NCBI RefSeq assembly: GCF_000495475.1
Contig: NZ_ASGZ01000061.1
Span: 1 to 64,000 of the forward strand
Reading direction: 5' to 3'
Length of the DNA stretch: 64,000 nt
Source: Candidatus Halobonum tyrrellensis G22
GTDB taxonomy: Archaea; Halobacteriota; Halobacteria; Halobacteriales; Haloferacaceae
Shown: positions 26,078 through 36,236 of the stretch, piece after piece
Numbering within the stretch: the first letter of the stretch is position 1
Layout: every line of letters starts with the position of its first letter
Notes under the pieces: generated by a model
Database searches by the model: none
What the model was told of the DNA's origin: nothing
Seen by the model: only the letters and a program-made list of their open reading frames with translations
Translations under genes and position numbers: made by a program

Positions 26078-26365
26078 ATGACCTCGGCGGCTGACTGGGC
26101 GCTCCTCGCCGTCGCACTCGCGGTGACGGGCGTCTGGGTCGTCAAGTACGCCCGCAGTACCGCCGCCTCCGAGCGGGCATCGTTGTGGGTCGCGAACTGT
26201 GTGTGTCTGCTGTCGTACCCGCTGGTCCGTGTCTCCGAGGCGCCGTCTGTGGCCGGAACACCGGTCGCGCCCGCGCTCGCCGGTCTCTCGGCCGTCTGTG
26301 TCGTCGTGGGAGCCGCCGGGCTGGTCCGGTGGTGGCGTCGGAGCCGCCGGGACTCGGCGGCGTAG
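26078..26365 (+). CDS. small two- to three-TM membrane protein, unknown
   Basis: A 95-residue hydrophobic protein with TM segments at about residues 5-24, 35-50 and 62-84, ending in a basic WWRRSRR tail. A GACTATGTG TATA-like element is about 35 nt upstream. I recognise no family. Its stop is 24 nt before the Yip1-type gene, so the two may be cotranscribed. Confidence 0.6.
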   Translation: MTSAADWALLAVALAVTGVWVVKYARSTAASERASLWVANCVCLLSYPLVRVSEAPSVAGTPVAPALAGLSAVCVVVGAAGLVRWWRRSRRDSAA

Positions 26366-26388
26366 TCCCGCCCGTCATCGGAACTGTC

Positions 26389-27051
26389 ATGCGCGGCGGG
26401 CCGCAACCCGCGGGCGTGACGACGTGGGTCGAGAACCCCTCCGGCGGGCGGGCGCGCGGGCCGCGCGGACTCGCGCGCGCGTGGGCGGAGGTGCTGGTCC
26501 GGCCGGCGCGCTTCTTCCGGACGGGCGTCGCGCCGGGCGACCAGGCGCCCGGACTCGTCTTCGCGGTCTGCGTCGCGCTGGCGTACGCCGCCGGCCGCTT
26601 CCTGTTTTCGCCGGCGACGGTGCCGGGCGTCGTGGGCGACGTCGCCGCCTCCGCGTTCATCGCGCTCGCGTTCGTCGCCGTGTTCGTCGCGCCCGCGGTG
26701 CTCCACTTGACGGCGGCGGTCGGGACGGTGTCGCTGCTCGTCGCCTCCCTCGGCTACGAGCGCGGTCGGGGGGCGTTCCTCCGCGGCCGCGCGGGCGTGA
26801 GCGAGACGGTGCAGGTGATCGCGTACGCGAGCGCGCCCTGTGCGCTCGCGGGACCGCCGATCCCCGAACTCCGGGCGGCGTGTGCGCTGTACGGTGCGGC
26901 GCTGTTGACGCTCGGCGTCCGCGAGGTGCACGCGACGACCACCCGCCGGGCGCTGGTCGCGGCGGCGCCGCCGGCGGCGCTGCTGTTCGGCTGGGGGTTC
27001 CGCGGGGCCGCGGGGGTCGCGACGCTGCTGACGCGGTGGTACGTCATCTGA
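26389..27051 (+). CDS. Yip1 domain family membrane protein
   Basis: A 220-residue five-TM protein of the Yip1-like group found in many archaea. The N-terminus VTTWVENPSGG then RAWAEVLVRPARFFRTGV is characteristic: a short amphipathic opening followed by the first TM. A VSETVQVIAYASAPCALAG motif in the third quarter also fits. Start ATG 26389 is likely; a GTG 9 codons in is possible. Role unknown; may influence membrane organisation. Confidence 0.78.
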   Translation: MRGGPQPAGVTTWVENPSGGRARGPRGLARAWAEVLVRPARFFRTGVAPGDQAPGLVFAVCVALAYAAGRFLFSPATVPGVVGDVAASAFIALAFVAVFVAPAVLHLTAAVGTVSLLVASLGYERGRGAFLRGRAGVSETVQVIAYASAPCALAGPPIPELRAACALYGAALLTLGVREVHATTTRRALVAAAPPAALLFGWGFRGAAGVATLLTRWYVI

Positions 27052-27228
27052 CCGGTCGCGTCGACGGCGGGGCTGGTTCCCCGCCGGAACTCGGTGCGCT
27101 CCGACCGGATCTCCGTTCTCCGCGCCGCTCGACGGCTCTGTCGGTCGATACGCCGCGATCGGGGCCGACGGTCGGCGCCGCGAGCGTTTCGACAACCGTT
27201 TTAGGACGGGGGCACAGGATTCGCACAA

Positions 27229-29445
27229 ATGGGTACCTGCATCATCTGCGGTACGCCCGTCGACGGGCGTGTCTGCGACTCCCATCAGGAGGACGTCGTC
27301 TTCGAGTTCCGCGGGAACGACCCGAACCAGTTGGTCCAAAACCGGTTCTACAGGGGGACGGTCGACGGCTACGCCGAGTTCGGCGTGTTCGTCGACCTCT
27401 CGTCGAACGTGACCGGTCTGCTCCACCGCTCGGAGCTCGACCAGCGACTCGAGTCGCTCGACTGGGAACCCGGCGACGACGTGTTCGTCCAGGTGAAGAA
27501 CGTCCGCGACAACGGCGACGTCGACCTCGCGTGGTCGATCCGACAGGCCGACCGCGAGTTCCGCGGGGCGCTCGTCCAAGAGGGGACCGAGGAGAAGGAC
27601 GCCGAGCAGACCGACGACGACGACGCCGACGGGCCGGTCCGGCACACCCCGACACAGAAGCAGAGCCCCGGGCGCCGCGACGAGGGGTCCGACTCCGACT
27701 CCAGTTCCGAGTCGGATTCCGACTCCAGTTCCGAGTCCGGCTCCAGCGCCGACTCCGGTTCGAGTGCCCAGTCGAGTTCCGGCTCCAGTTCCGACTCAGA
27801 CGGCGCGAGCGGGTCGGGCGACGACGGCGGGGCGGCCGAGACGGCCGACGACCGCGGCGGGAGCGTCGACGCGGGGACCGACGACGCAGACGAGCCGGAA
27901 CCCGAGGGCGACCGCGAACCCGCGGAGATCGGGTCGCTCGGCGACCGCGTCGGCGAGACCGTCCGTATCGAAGGCGAGGTCGTGAGCGCGCGACAGACCG
28001 GCGGGCCGACCGTGTTCGAACTCCGCGACGAGACGGGCGTCGTCGACTGCGCCGCGTTCGTCGAGGCGGGCGTCCGCGCGTACCCCGAGGTGGACGTGGG
28101 CGACATGGTCCGTCTCGACGGCGAGATAGAGGTCCGGCGCAACGAGATCCAAGTCGAGACGGAGGCGCTGGCGGTGCTGGCGGGCGAGGAGCGCGAGGCA
28201 GTCGAACAGCGGCTCGCGGACGCGCTGACCGCGGAGGCGCGCCCCGACTCGGTGACGACCGTCGCCGACCACGAGTCGCTCGACGCCGTCGGCGACGACC
28301 TGCTGGCCGCCGCCGAGGCGGTCCGGCGGGCGGTGCTCGAATCGCGACCGATCGTCGTCCGGCACGCGGCGACCGCCGACGGCTACGTCGCGGGTGCGGC
28401 GGTCGAGCGGGCGGTGTTGCCGCTGGTCCGCGACGAACACGCCAAGAGCGACGCCGAGTACCACTACTTCACCCGCCGGCCGCTCGAGGACATGGTGTAC
28501 GACATGGACGACGCCACCAACGACGTCACTCGGATGCTCCAGGACCGCGACCGGCACGGCGAGAAACTGCCGCTCGTCCTCCTGCTCGGCATCGGGTCGA
28601 CCGTCGAGTCCGAGGACGGTCTCGGCCTGCTGGGCGTCTACGGCGCCGACCGGGTGGTCGTCGACGCCGTCGCGGGCGACGCCGAAGTGCGCGAGACGGT
28701 CGAGACGCTGGTCAACCCCGACGTCGGCGGCACCGACGGCTCCGGGGCCGGCGCCGCCGACGACGCGCTCACGACGGGCGCGCTCGCGGCGACGCTCGCG
28801 GCGACGGTGAACGACGACGTGGCCGACGACCTCGCGCACCTCCCGGCGGTGAGCTACTGGGAGGGCGCGCCCGACGCGTACGTCGAGGCGGCCGACGGGG
28901 CGGGCTTCGACGCCGACCGCGTCGCGGAACTCCGCGAGGCTATCGCGCTCGAGGCGTTCTACCAGAGCTACGAGGACAAACGCGAACTCATCACGGACAT
29001 CCTCTTCGGGGGCGACGACGGCGCGCTCGCGGGCCACATCTCCGAACAGTTCCGCGAGAAACTCGGGACCGAACTCGACACGGCCGAGGCGAACCTGGAG
29101 ACGCGCGAGGCCGAGGGCGTCGAGTTCGCCGTCCTCGACGCGGACGCGTACGCCCACCGGTACGACTTCCCGCCGACCGCCCTGCTGGCGGACGAACTCC
29201 ACCGCCGGGGCGACGACGGCGGCGAGGACGCGCGCGCGACGCTCGTGTTCGGCGTCGACGAACTCTACCTCCGCGCGAGCGACGACGTGGACGTCCGCGC
29301 GGTGGCGGACGACGCGGCCGAAGCCGTCCCCGACGGGGGCGTCACCGCCCGCGGCGTCCGCGAGGGACGCATCGAGTTCCTCGCCGGCCGGCGCGGCGCC
29401 GTCACCGACGCGGTGGTCGAGGCGGCCGCCGCCCGACTCGACTGA
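27229..29445 (+). CDS. RecJ-like DHH-family nucleic-acid protein with S1 and OB domains
   Basis: A 738-residue protein resembling archaeal COG1107 RecJ-like proteins. A short Cys-rich start (CIICGTPVDGRVC) suggests a zinc knuckle. An S1 RNA-binding domain covers about residues 38-105 (YRGTVDGYAEFGVFVDL). A Ser/Asp-repeat linker runs about 145-200. An OB-fold spans about 225-305 (VRIEGEVVSARQTGG). The DHH-like phosphoesterase core follows from about 365, but its motif reads VRHAATADGYVAGAAVE, lacking the usual HxDxDG acids. The chain may therefore be catalytically impaired and act as a structural partner. A GTTTTAGG TATA box precedes the ATG. Confidence 0.85.
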   Translation: MGTCIICGTPVDGRVCDSHQEDVVFEFRGNDPNQLVQNRFYRGTVDGYAEFGVFVDLSSNVTGLLHRSELDQRLESLDWEPGDDVFVQVKNVRDNGDVDLAWSIRQADREFRGALVQEGTEEKDAEQTDDDDADGPVRHTPTQKQSPGRRDEGSDSDSSSESDSDSSSESGSSADSGSSAQSSSGSSSDSDGASGSGDDGGAAETADDRGGSVDAGTDDADEPEPEGDREPAEIGSLGDRVGETVRIEGEVVSARQTGGPTVFELRDETGVVDCAAFVEAGVRAYPEVDVGDMVRLDGEIEVRRNEIQVETEALAVLAGEEREAVEQRLADALTAEARPDSVTTVADHESLDAVGDDLLAAAEAVRRAVLESRPIVVRHAATADGYVAGAAVERAVLPLVRDEHAKSDAEYHYFTRRPLEDMVYDMDDATNDVTRMLQDRDRHGEKLPLVLLLGIGSTVESEDGLGLLGVYGADRVVVDAVAGDAEVRETVETLVNPDVGGTDGSGAGAADDALTTGALAATLAATVNDDVADDLAHLPAVSYWEGAPDAYVEAADGAGFDADRVAELREAIALEAFYQSYEDKRELITDILFGGDDGALAGHISEQFREKLGTELDTAEANLETREAEGVEFAVLDADAYAHRYDFPPTALLADELHRRGDDGGEDARATLVFGVDELYLRASDDVDVRAVADDAAEAVPDGGVTARGVREGRIEFLAGRRGAVTDAVVEAAAARLD

Positions 29446-29718
29446 GCGGGCCGGTCCGACGGCCCGGCGATTCCACGGCTCCTCCGATTTTTCGCGTCTC
29501 GCGAGCCGTCGCTCTACCGTTTTCAGTTGGACGACCGAACTGCAAAACTACCATCTGCGCCCGCGTCGTTGAGGCGCACGGCTGGCGCGCCGCCGCGACC
29601 GAGGCCCGCGACGGCGGCGCGCGTCGAGTTCCGCGGCGTCGGCCTCGACCTATCGGGGGAGTGACCGCCGCCCCCGGCTCCGAAACCCTTACCCGCCGAA
29701 CCGCCCGAGTTTCCGCCG
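29446..29718. other. 273-bp gap with an inverted repeat
   Basis: GTTTTCAGTT (29519-29528) and AACTGCAAAAC (29538-29548) form a 10-bp stem with one bulged base and a 9-nt loop. No coding frame is convincing. The Elp3 gene follows an ACCCTTACC element at about -28. Confidence 0.4.
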
Positions 29719-31464
29719 ATGAGCGGCGTCGTCCCCTCCGAGGAGTCAGACGAGACGGAGTCCGACGAGTCGGACGAACCCGACGCGTTCGACCGCGCCT
29801 GCGAGGAGTTAGTCGACCGGGTGCTCGACGGCCGACTCGACCGCGACGGTCTCGAAGCCGCGAAACGGGAGGTCTGCTCGGAGTACTCGGCGCCGAAGGT
29901 CCCCCGGAACACCGACCTCCTGGGGTACGCCCCCGAGGGGCGGCGTGAGGAACTCGCCGAGGTGGTGCGCCGGAAACCGGTCCGCACCGCCTCGGGCGTC
30001 TCGCCCGTGGCGATCATGACCTCGCCGCGGATGTGTCCGCACGGCAAGTGCCTCTACTGTCCGGGCGGGCCGGCCTCGGAGTTCTCCAGCGCGCAGAGCT
30101 ACACGGGTCACGAGCCGGCGGCCGCCCGCGGCAAGCAGAACGACTACGACCCCTACGGGCAGGTCACCCTCCGACTCGAACAGCTACGGCACATCGGCCA
30201 CCCCGTCGACAAGGCGGAACTGATCTTGATGGGCGGGACGATGACCGCCCGCTCACACGACTACCAGGAGTGGTTCGTCAAGCGGGCGCTCCAGGCGATG
30301 AACGAGTACGACACCGACGGCCACCCCGACCCCGCGGAGGGGCGGAGCTTCGCACAAGAGCCCGGCGAGTACGAGTTCGAGTACTTGGAGGACGTGAAGG
30401 CGCGCAACGAGACCGCTGACGTGCGCTGTATCGGCATCACGTTCGAGACGAAGCCCGACTGGTGTGACCCCGAGCAGGTCGACCGAATGTTGCGGCTGGG
30501 CGGCACCAAAGTCGAGGTGGGCGTCCAGACCACCTACGAGCGGGTGAACCGCGAGATGCACCGCGGACACGGGACGGGGGCGTCGGTCGACGCCAACCGT
30601 CGGCTGCGCGACGCCGCGTTCAAGGTCGGCTTTCACATGATGCCCGGCCAGCCGGGGATGACCCCCGAGATGTGCCGCGAGGACTTCCGACAGCTGTTCT
30701 CCGACCCGGACTGGCGGCCCGACTACCTCAAGATCTACCCGACGCTCGTCGTCCGCGGCACCCGCGTGTACGACCGGTGGCGCCGCGACGAGTACGACCC
30801 CCTGACGAACGAGGAGGCGGCGGACATCGTCGCGGACGCGATGAACGAGATACCCAAGTACTGCCGGCTCCAGCGGGTCCAGCGCGACATCCCCGCCGAC
30901 TTCATCGACGCGGGCGTCTGGAAGTCCAACCTCCGTCAACTCGCGGAGCAGCGGGCCGAGGAGAAGGGGTACACCCTCCGGGACGTCCGCGCGCGGGAGG
31001 TGGGCCACAACGACGCCGACCCCGACCCGAGCGACGTCGAACTCGACACCGTCGAATACGAGTCCGGCGGCGGCGTCGAGCGGTTCCTCTCCTTCGAAGA
31101 CCCCACCCGGGATCTGCTCGTGGGGTTCTGCCGGCTCCGCTTCCCCTCCTACTCGCACGCCGCGCCCGGCCACCCCGACGGCGGCGACGACCCCGTCCGG
31201 CGGGAACTCCGCGACGCCGCGCTGGTGCGTGAACTCCACGTGTACGGCTCGCCCGCGACGTTCGCCGGCGGCGACGACGAGCGGGCGGACGGCGACTGGC
31301 AGCACCGCGGCTACGGCCGACGGCTGGTCCGCGAGGCGGAGGACCAGGCCGCCGCGGCGGGGTTCGACAAGCTGTCGGTCATCTCCGGGCTGGGCGTGCG
31401 CGGCTACTACCGCGACCACCTCGGCTACCACCAGGACGGCCCGTACGTCAGCAAGCGGCTCTGA
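29719..31464 (+). CDS. elp3: Elp3-type tRNA uridine-34 modification enzyme (radical SAM / GNAT)
   Basis: A 581-residue archaeal Elp3, which makes 5-carboxymethyl-type uridine at the tRNA wobble position. An acidic N-terminus of about 25 residues precedes the tRNA-binding part (EVVRRKPVRTASGVSPVA). The radical-SAM cluster is Cys106-x4-Cys111-x2-Cys114 in MCPHGKCLYCPGG. The C-terminal GNAT lysine-acetyltransferase domain includes QHRGYGRRLVREAE and GVRGYYRDHLGY. Length is normal (about 550). Archaeal genomes generally carry Elp3 alone, without the other Elongator subunits; none is visible here. Confidence 0.95.
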   Translation: MSGVVPSEESDETESDESDEPDAFDRACEELVDRVLDGRLDRDGLEAAKREVCSEYSAPKVPRNTDLLGYAPEGRREELAEVVRRKPVRTASGVSPVAIMTSPRMCPHGKCLYCPGGPASEFSSAQSYTGHEPAAARGKQNDYDPYGQVTLRLEQLRHIGHPVDKAELILMGGTMTARSHDYQEWFVKRALQAMNEYDTDGHPDPAEGRSFAQEPGEYEFEYLEDVKARNETADVRCIGITFETKPDWCDPEQVDRMLRLGGTKVEVGVQTTYERVNREMHRGHGTGASVDANRRLRDAAFKVGFHMMPGQPGMTPEMCREDFRQLFSDPDWRPDYLKIYPTLVVRGTRVYDRWRRDEYDPLTNEEAADIVADAMNEIPKYCRLQRVQRDIPADFIDAGVWKSNLRQLAEQRAEEKGYTLRDVRAREVGHNDADPDPSDVELDTVEYESGGGVERFLSFEDPTRDLLVGFCRLRFPSYSHAAPGHPDGGDDPVRRELRDAALVRELHVYGSPATFAGGDDERADGDWQHRGYGRRLVREAEDQAAAAGFDKLSVISGLGVRGYYRDHLGYHQDGPYVSKRL

Positions 31465-31566
31465 GCGTCGACGCTCGATGTCGACTCTCAGCGCTTGACC
31501 GTCGACGCTCCGCTCTCGATGGGGAGCCATCGACATACTTGATACGCTCCGATCCGAGTCGCCGGT

Positions 31567-32412
31567 GTGTTCGAAGACGCCTTCGTCAGTCTCGTGGGTA
31601 CGAACCCGATACTGCAGGCGCTCGTCGGCGGGTTCGTCATCGCGGGGATGAACATGGTCGGCGCGCTCCTCGTGTTGGTCTACCGCGACCCCAGCGAACG
31701 GGCGCTCGACGCCGCGCTCGGGTTCGCGGCGGGCGTGATGCTCGCCGCCTCGTTCACGAGCCTCATCGTCCCGGGTATCGACGCGACCGAGGTGCTGGTT
31801 CCGGGCGTGCCCGCGACCGGACTCCTGCGGCCGATACCCGTCATCGCGGGGCTCCTCCTCGGCGCCGCCCTCCTCGACCAGGCGGACCACTGGGTGCCGC
31901 ACGTCCACGTGCTGATCACGGGTCGGAGCCGGGCCGACCAGACCGTCTCGGACGCCGGGCCGGGCGTCGCCGCGGTGCTGCTGTTCATCGTCGCGATCAC
32001 GATCCACAACATGCCCGAGGGGCTGGCTGTCGGCGTGGGGTTCGGCTCCGGCGACATCGAAAACGCGGTCGGGCTGATGCTCGCGATCGGGATCCAGAAC
32101 GTCCCCGAGGGACTGGCGGTGTCGGTCGCGGCGGTCAACGCGGGGTTCGACCGAACGAGCTACGCCGTGCTCACGGGGGTCCGGTCCGGGCTCGTCGAGA
32201 TCCCGCTCACCGTCCTCGGCGCGTACGCCGTCGGGCTGGCGACGCCGATACTCCCGTACGCGATGGGGTTCGCCGCGGGCGGGATGCTGTTCGTCATCTC
32301 CGACGAGATCGTCCCCGAGACGCACGCGCGGGGCAACGAGCGGCTGGCGACGCTCGGGACGATGTTCGGCGCCGCCGTGATGCTGTATCTCGACGTTGCG
32401 CTCGCTGCTTGA
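31567..32412 (+). CDS. ZIP family metal transporter
   Basis: A 281-residue, eight-TM ZIP carrier for zinc or another divalent metal. The TM4 metal motif is HNMPEGLAVGVGFG; TM5 has QNVPEGLAVSVA, and DEIVPETHARGNE near the end matches the GufA-type branch. The cytosolic loop after TM3 is short (TGRSRADQ). Starts at GTG 31567 with a CATACTTGAT element about 30 nt upstream. Convergent with the M20 hydrolase gene; no regulator nearby. Confidence 0.92.
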   Translation: MFEDAFVSLVGTNPILQALVGGFVIAGMNMVGALLVLVYRDPSERALDAALGFAAGVMLAASFTSLIVPGIDATEVLVPGVPATGLLRPIPVIAGLLLGAALLDQADHWVPHVHVLITGRSRADQTVSDAGPGVAAVLLFIVAITIHNMPEGLAVGVGFGSGDIENAVGLMLAIGIQNVPEGLAVSVAAVNAGFDRTSYAVLTGVRSGLVEIPLTVLGAYAVGLATPILPYAMGFAAGGMLFVISDEIVPETHARGNERLATLGTMFGAAVMLYLDVALAA

Positions 32413-32731
32413 GCCGATCTCTCGGGGACTTCCCGCGGTAGTCTCGCGACTGTAAGCGGGAACGCGACCGCTGGTGGTGACGATACGACCGCGAAAGCCC
32501 CCGGTCGCGCGGGTCGGGGGACTCGCTGCGCGCTTCGCGCTCCCTCCGGTCGCGCTCAGTGCTTGCTTCGTCCGCCTTCCCCGCGCGACCGGCCCCTTTC
32601 AGTCCCACCCGTCGGCTGTCGGGCCGGGCGTCGCGTCGGATCCCCGGCGCCGCGGCGGAGAGTCGGCCGGCGGTCGTCACCTCGGTCGGACGAGCGTCGT
32701 CGTCCGACCGCTCACTCGTCTCCCGTGCCGT
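32413..32731. other. 319-bp convergent gap holding a structured repeat element
   Basis: Between the ZIP gene and the M20 hydrolase, both of which end here. It contains the structured element described at 32491-32610. No coding frame is credible. Confidence 0.5.
32491..32610 (+). repeat. structured intergenic element, copy 1
   Basis: A 13-bp inverted repeat, CCGGTCGCGCGGG at 32501-32513 and its complement at 32580-32592, encloses GACTCGCTGCGCGCTTCGCG and GGTCGCGCTCAGTGC. The left flank is GCGAAAGCCCC; the right ends CCCCTTTCAGTCCCACC. A related element in the same orientation lies at about 53990-54117. Confidence 0.55.
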
Positions 32732-33991
32732 TCACTCGGTCGCGGCGGCCGCGAGCGCGCCCGCGAGCACGCGCGTCGCCGTCGCGCAGTCCTCCCAGTC
32801 GGTCCACTCGCGGGGGTTGTGGCTCACGCCGTCCCGCGACGGCGCGAACAGGAGCGCGGCGTCGGTCACGCCCGCGACGTGCATCGTGTCGTGGGCCGCC
32901 CCCGAGTGGAGGTCCAGCGTCTCCACGCCGGCAGCGTCGCCCGCGTCGTGGGCCGTCGTCCGCAGTCGCTCGCTCATCGGCGTCGGCCGGAGGTCGAACG
33001 GCCGGGCGAACGCGGTGTCGACGCCGCGTTCGCGTTCGAGCAGCGACAGCGACGACCGCGCCGCGGTCACGATCGTCTCCATCGACTCGTACGCCACGTC
33101 GCGGACGTCGACGCTCGCCTCCACCCGACCCGGGACGACGTTCGTCGCGTTCGGCGAGACCGACAGCGAGCCGACGGTGCCGACCGCCGACTCGCTGGTC
33201 GTCCCCACCACGTCCTCGGCGGCCGCCTCCACGTCGAGGACGAACTCCGCGGCGGCCGCGAGCGCGTCGGTCCGCTCGCCCATCGGCGTCGCGCCCGCGT
33301 GGTTCGCCTCGCCCTCGATCGTCACCTCGCAGTGGGTAATGCCGGTGATGGTCGTCACCACCCCGACGGGCACCCCCGCCGTCTCCAGCCGCGAGTCCTG
33401 TTCGACGTGGAGTTCGTACCACGCGTCCCACTCGGACGCGTCGAGCCGTCCCTCGCCGCGAAAGCCGATACTCTCCAGCGCCTGCGCCAGCGTGACGCCG
33501 TCGTCGTCCTCGATTTCGAGCGCCGCCTCGACCGACCGCTCGCCCGCCGCCACCGACGAGCCGAGCAGGCCGGGGTAGCGCTGACCCTCCTCCTCGGTGA
33601 AGGAGACGACGACGACGGGCCGGGTCGGCTCCACCCCCGCCTCCTGGAGCGTCCGGACCGCCTCCAGGGCGGCGTAGACGCCCAGCGGCCCGTCGAAGAT
33701 GCCGCCCTCCGGCACCGAGTCGAGGTGGCTCCCCGCGGCGACCGGCGCGGCGTCGGGGTCCGCCGACGGCGGCGCCCACGTCCCCGCGACGTTCCCCACC
33801 GCGTCGACGGTCACGTCGAGGCCGGCGTCCGCCAACCGGTCGACGAACCGCTCGCGCGCCTTCCGGTCGGCGTCGGTGCCGGTGAGCACCGTCCGCCCGC
33901 GCCCGTCGGCGGCGTCGACGTCGCCGAACGCGGCGTTGGCTTCGATGTCCTCGCGGAGGCGGTCCGTGTCGGGTGTGCGGTCGAGTTCCAT
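32732..33991 (-). CDS. M20 family amidohydrolase (N-carbamoyl-L-amino acid hydrolase / hydantoinase type)
   Basis: A 419-residue Zn-dependent amidase of the HyuC/AmaB/allantoate amidohydrolase group. [15 protein letters not shown] supplies His and Asp ligands; [12 protein letters not shown] holds the catalytic and bridging Glu; [11 protein letters not shown] and [11 protein letters not shown] contribute further metal-site His residues. The dimerisation domain includes [14 protein letters not shown]. Likely hydrolyses N-carbamoyl amino acids or ureido compounds from hydantoin or purine degradation. The ATG at 33991 begins [11 protein letters not shown]. It is divergent from thrS and no hydantoinase is adjacent. 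Confidence 0.9.
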   Translation of the reverse strand: MELDRTPDTDRLREDIEANAAFGDVDAADGRGRTVLTGTDADRKARERFVDRLADAGLDVTVDAVGNVAGTWAPPSADPDAAPVAAGSHLDSVPEGGIFDGPLGVYAALEAVRTLQEAGVEPTRPVVVVSFTEEEGQRYPGLLGSSVAAGERSVEAALEIEDDDGVTLAQALESIGFRGEGRLDASEWDAWYELHVEQDSRLETAGVPVGVVTTITGITHCEVTIEGEANHAGATPMGERTDALAAAAEFVLDVEAAAEDVVGTTSESAVGTVGSLSVSPNATNVVPGRVEASVDVRDVAYESMETIVTAARSSLSLLERERGVDTAFARPFDLRPTPMSERLRTTAHDAGDAAGVETLDLHSGAAHDTMHVAGVTDAALLFAPSRDGVSHNPREWTDWEDCATATRVLAGALAAAATE

Positions 33992-34149
33992 GCGGGGACG
34001 TACGCGGGTCGGATGTTGGGTCTTTCCGGTCGCGGCGGGCGGCTCCGACTCGACGGCCCCGGGGGGTCGAGGTCCCCCGAGAAACGCCCCGCCCGCGACG
34101 GCTCGCGCGGTTCGACAAGACTTATTCGCGCGCTCGGACAGCAACTCGT

Positions 34150-36081
34150 ATGAGCGATATCGCGGTCACCCTACCCGACGGCTCGGAGCTGTCGGTACCG
34201 GAGGGGTCGTCGGTCGAGGACGTCGCCTACGAGATCGGACCGGGCTTGGGGAGCGACACCGTCGCGGGCGTCGTCGACGGCGAGTTGGTCGACCGGGCGG
34301 CGCCGGTCCACGACGGCGCGCGCGTCGAGATAGTCACCGACCAGTCCGACGAGTACCTCCAGGTGCTGCGTCACTCCGCGGCGCACGTGTTCGCGCAGGC
34401 GCTCCAGCGGCTCTACCCGGAGGCGCAACTCGCGATCGGCCCGCCGACCGACGAGGGGTTCTACTACGACGTGACGGGGGTCGACCTCGACGAGGACGAC
34501 TTCCCGGAACTGGAGGCGGAGATGCGCGACATCGTCGAGGCCGACTACGACATCGAGCGGCGCGAACTCCCGCGCGAGGAGGCGCTCGACGCCTACGCGG
34601 ACAACCGATTCAAGACGGAGATCCTCGACGAGGAGGCCGCCGGCGACGACCCCGTCACGGTGTACGAACAGGACGACTGGCGCGACCTCTGTCGGGGACC
34701 GCACGTCGAGTCGACGGGCGCGATCGGCGCGGTGAAACTGCTCTCCATCTCGTCGGCCTACTGGCGCGGCGACGAGGAGAACGAGCAGTTGACCCGGGTG
34801 TACGGCACGGCGTTCGAGTCGGAGTCGGAACTGGAGGAGTACATGGAGATGCGCGAGGAGGCGGCCGAGCGCGACCACCGCAAGATCGGCCGCGAGATGG
34901 ACCTGTTCACCATCGACGAGACCGCGGGACCGGGCCTCCCCCTCTATCAGCCGGCGGGCAAGCGCATCCTCTCGGAACTGTCCGACTACGCCGAGTCGCT
35001 CAACCTGGCGGCGGGGTACGACCCCGTCGAGACGCCCCACCTGTTCCGGACGGACCTCTGGAAGAAGTCGGGCCACTACGACAACTACGTCGACGACATG
35101 TTCCTCCTCGACGTCAACGACGAGGAGTACGGCCTGAAGCCGATGAACTGTCCGGGGCACGCCACCATCTTCGACGACAACTCCTGGAGCTACCGCGACC
35201 TGCCGGTGCGCTACTTCGAGGACGGCAAAGTGTACCGGAAAGAGCAGCGGGGTGAACTCTCGGGGCTGTCGCGGACGTGGTCGTTCACCATCGACGACGG
35301 ACACCTGTTCGTCCGGCCCGACCAGATCGAGTCGGAGATAAACCGGATCATCGACGACATCCTCACCGTCTTCGAGACGTTCGACCTCGACGCGCACGTC
35401 GCGCTCGCGACCCGGCCGGAGAAGTCGGTCGGCAGCGACGAGATCTGGGAGCAGTCGGAGTCGCAGTTGGAGGACGTACTCGACTCACAGGGGATGGCGT
35501 ACGACATCGAACCCGGCGACGGCGCCTTCTACGGCCCGAAGATCGACTTCTCGTTCGAGGACGCGCTCGGGCGGAAGTGGGACGGCCCGACGGTCCAACT
35601 CGACTTCAACATGCCCGAGCGGTTCGACCTCACCTACACGGGCGAGGACAACGAGGACCACCAGCCGGTGATGATCCACCGCGCGCTGTACGGGAGCTAC
35701 GAGCGGTTCTTCATGGTGCTGATCGAGCACTTCGACGGCCACTTCCCGCTGTGGCTCGCGCCCGAACAGGTGCGCGTGCTCCCCATCTCCGACGACAACC
35801 TCGGCTACGCCCACCGGGTGAAGAACGAACTCGACGGGTTCCGCGTCGAAGTGGAGGACCGCGACATGACCGTCGGCCGGAAGATCCGCGCCGCCCACGA
35901 CGACCGCGTGCCGTACATGGTGGTCGTCGGCGACGAGGAGGAGGCGGCCGGCACCGTCTCGGTCCGCGACCGGTTCGAGGACGAACGCAACGGCGTCGAC
36001 CCCTCGACGTTCCGCGCGCACTTGGAGGCGGAACGCGACGAGAAGCGGGTCGAACCCGACTTCGTCGCCCGGTCGGAGTAG
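34150..36081 (+). CDS. thrS: threonyl-tRNA synthetase
   Basis: A 643-residue bacterial-type ThrRS, which many haloarchaea use. TGS domain at residues 1-65 ([21 protein letters not shown]). The editing domain ([31 protein letters not shown]) hydrolyses Ser-tRNA(Thr). The class II core has motif 2 in [18 protein letters not shown] and motif 3 in [15 protein letters not shown]. Zinc ligands are Cys in [10 protein letters not shown] and later His residues. The C-terminal anticodon-binding domain ends near 640. A CTTATTCG TATA box at about -30 gives a leaderless start. Confidence 0.96.
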   Translation: MSDIAVTLPDGSELSVPEGSSVEDVAYEIGPGLGSDTVAGVVDGELVDRAAPVHDGARVEIVTDQSDEYLQVLRHSAAHVFAQALQRLYPEAQLAIGPPTDEGFYYDVTGVDLDEDDFPELEAEMRDIVEADYDIERRELPREEALDAYADNRFKTEILDEEAAGDDPVTVYEQDDWRDLCRGPHVESTGAIGAVKLLSISSAYWRGDEENEQLTRVYGTAFESESELEEYMEMREEAAERDHRKIGREMDLFTIDETAGPGLPLYQPAGKRILSELSDYAESLNLAAGYDPVETPHLFRTDLWKKSGHYDNYVDDMFLLDVNDEEYGLKPMNCPGHATIFDDNSWSYRDLPVRYFEDGKVYRKEQRGELSGLSRTWSFTIDDGHLFVRPDQIESEINRIIDDILTVFETFDLDAHVALATRPEKSVGSDEIWEQSESQLEDVLDSQGMAYDIEPGDGAFYGPKIDFSFEDALGRKWDGPTVQLDFNMPERFDLTYTGEDNEDHQPVMIHRALYGSYERFFMVLIEHFDGHFPLWLAPEQVRVLPISDDNLGYAHRVKNELDGFRVEVEDRDMTVGRKIRAAHDDRVPYMVVVGDEEEAAGTVSVRDRFEDERNGVDPSTFRAHLEAERDEKRVEPDFVARSE

Positions 36082-36236
36082 GCGCCGTACGGCTCCGCAC
36101 GCCCGGTCGGCCCTTCGTCCGTCCCCGCCGCTCGGCCCTCGTCGGTCGTCGATACGCTTCACGCCGAGCGGCGGCGCCGTCGGTTCGTCACACGCTACGG
36201 TAACGTTTAACACGGAGACACCCATAAACGAGCGTG

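Noticed and set aside
26199-29948. Open frame of 1249 codons
   Set aside because: Arg-rich, lacks any recognisable domain and runs across the Yip1-type, RecJ-like and elp3 genes in a different frame; produced by GC-rich codon bias.
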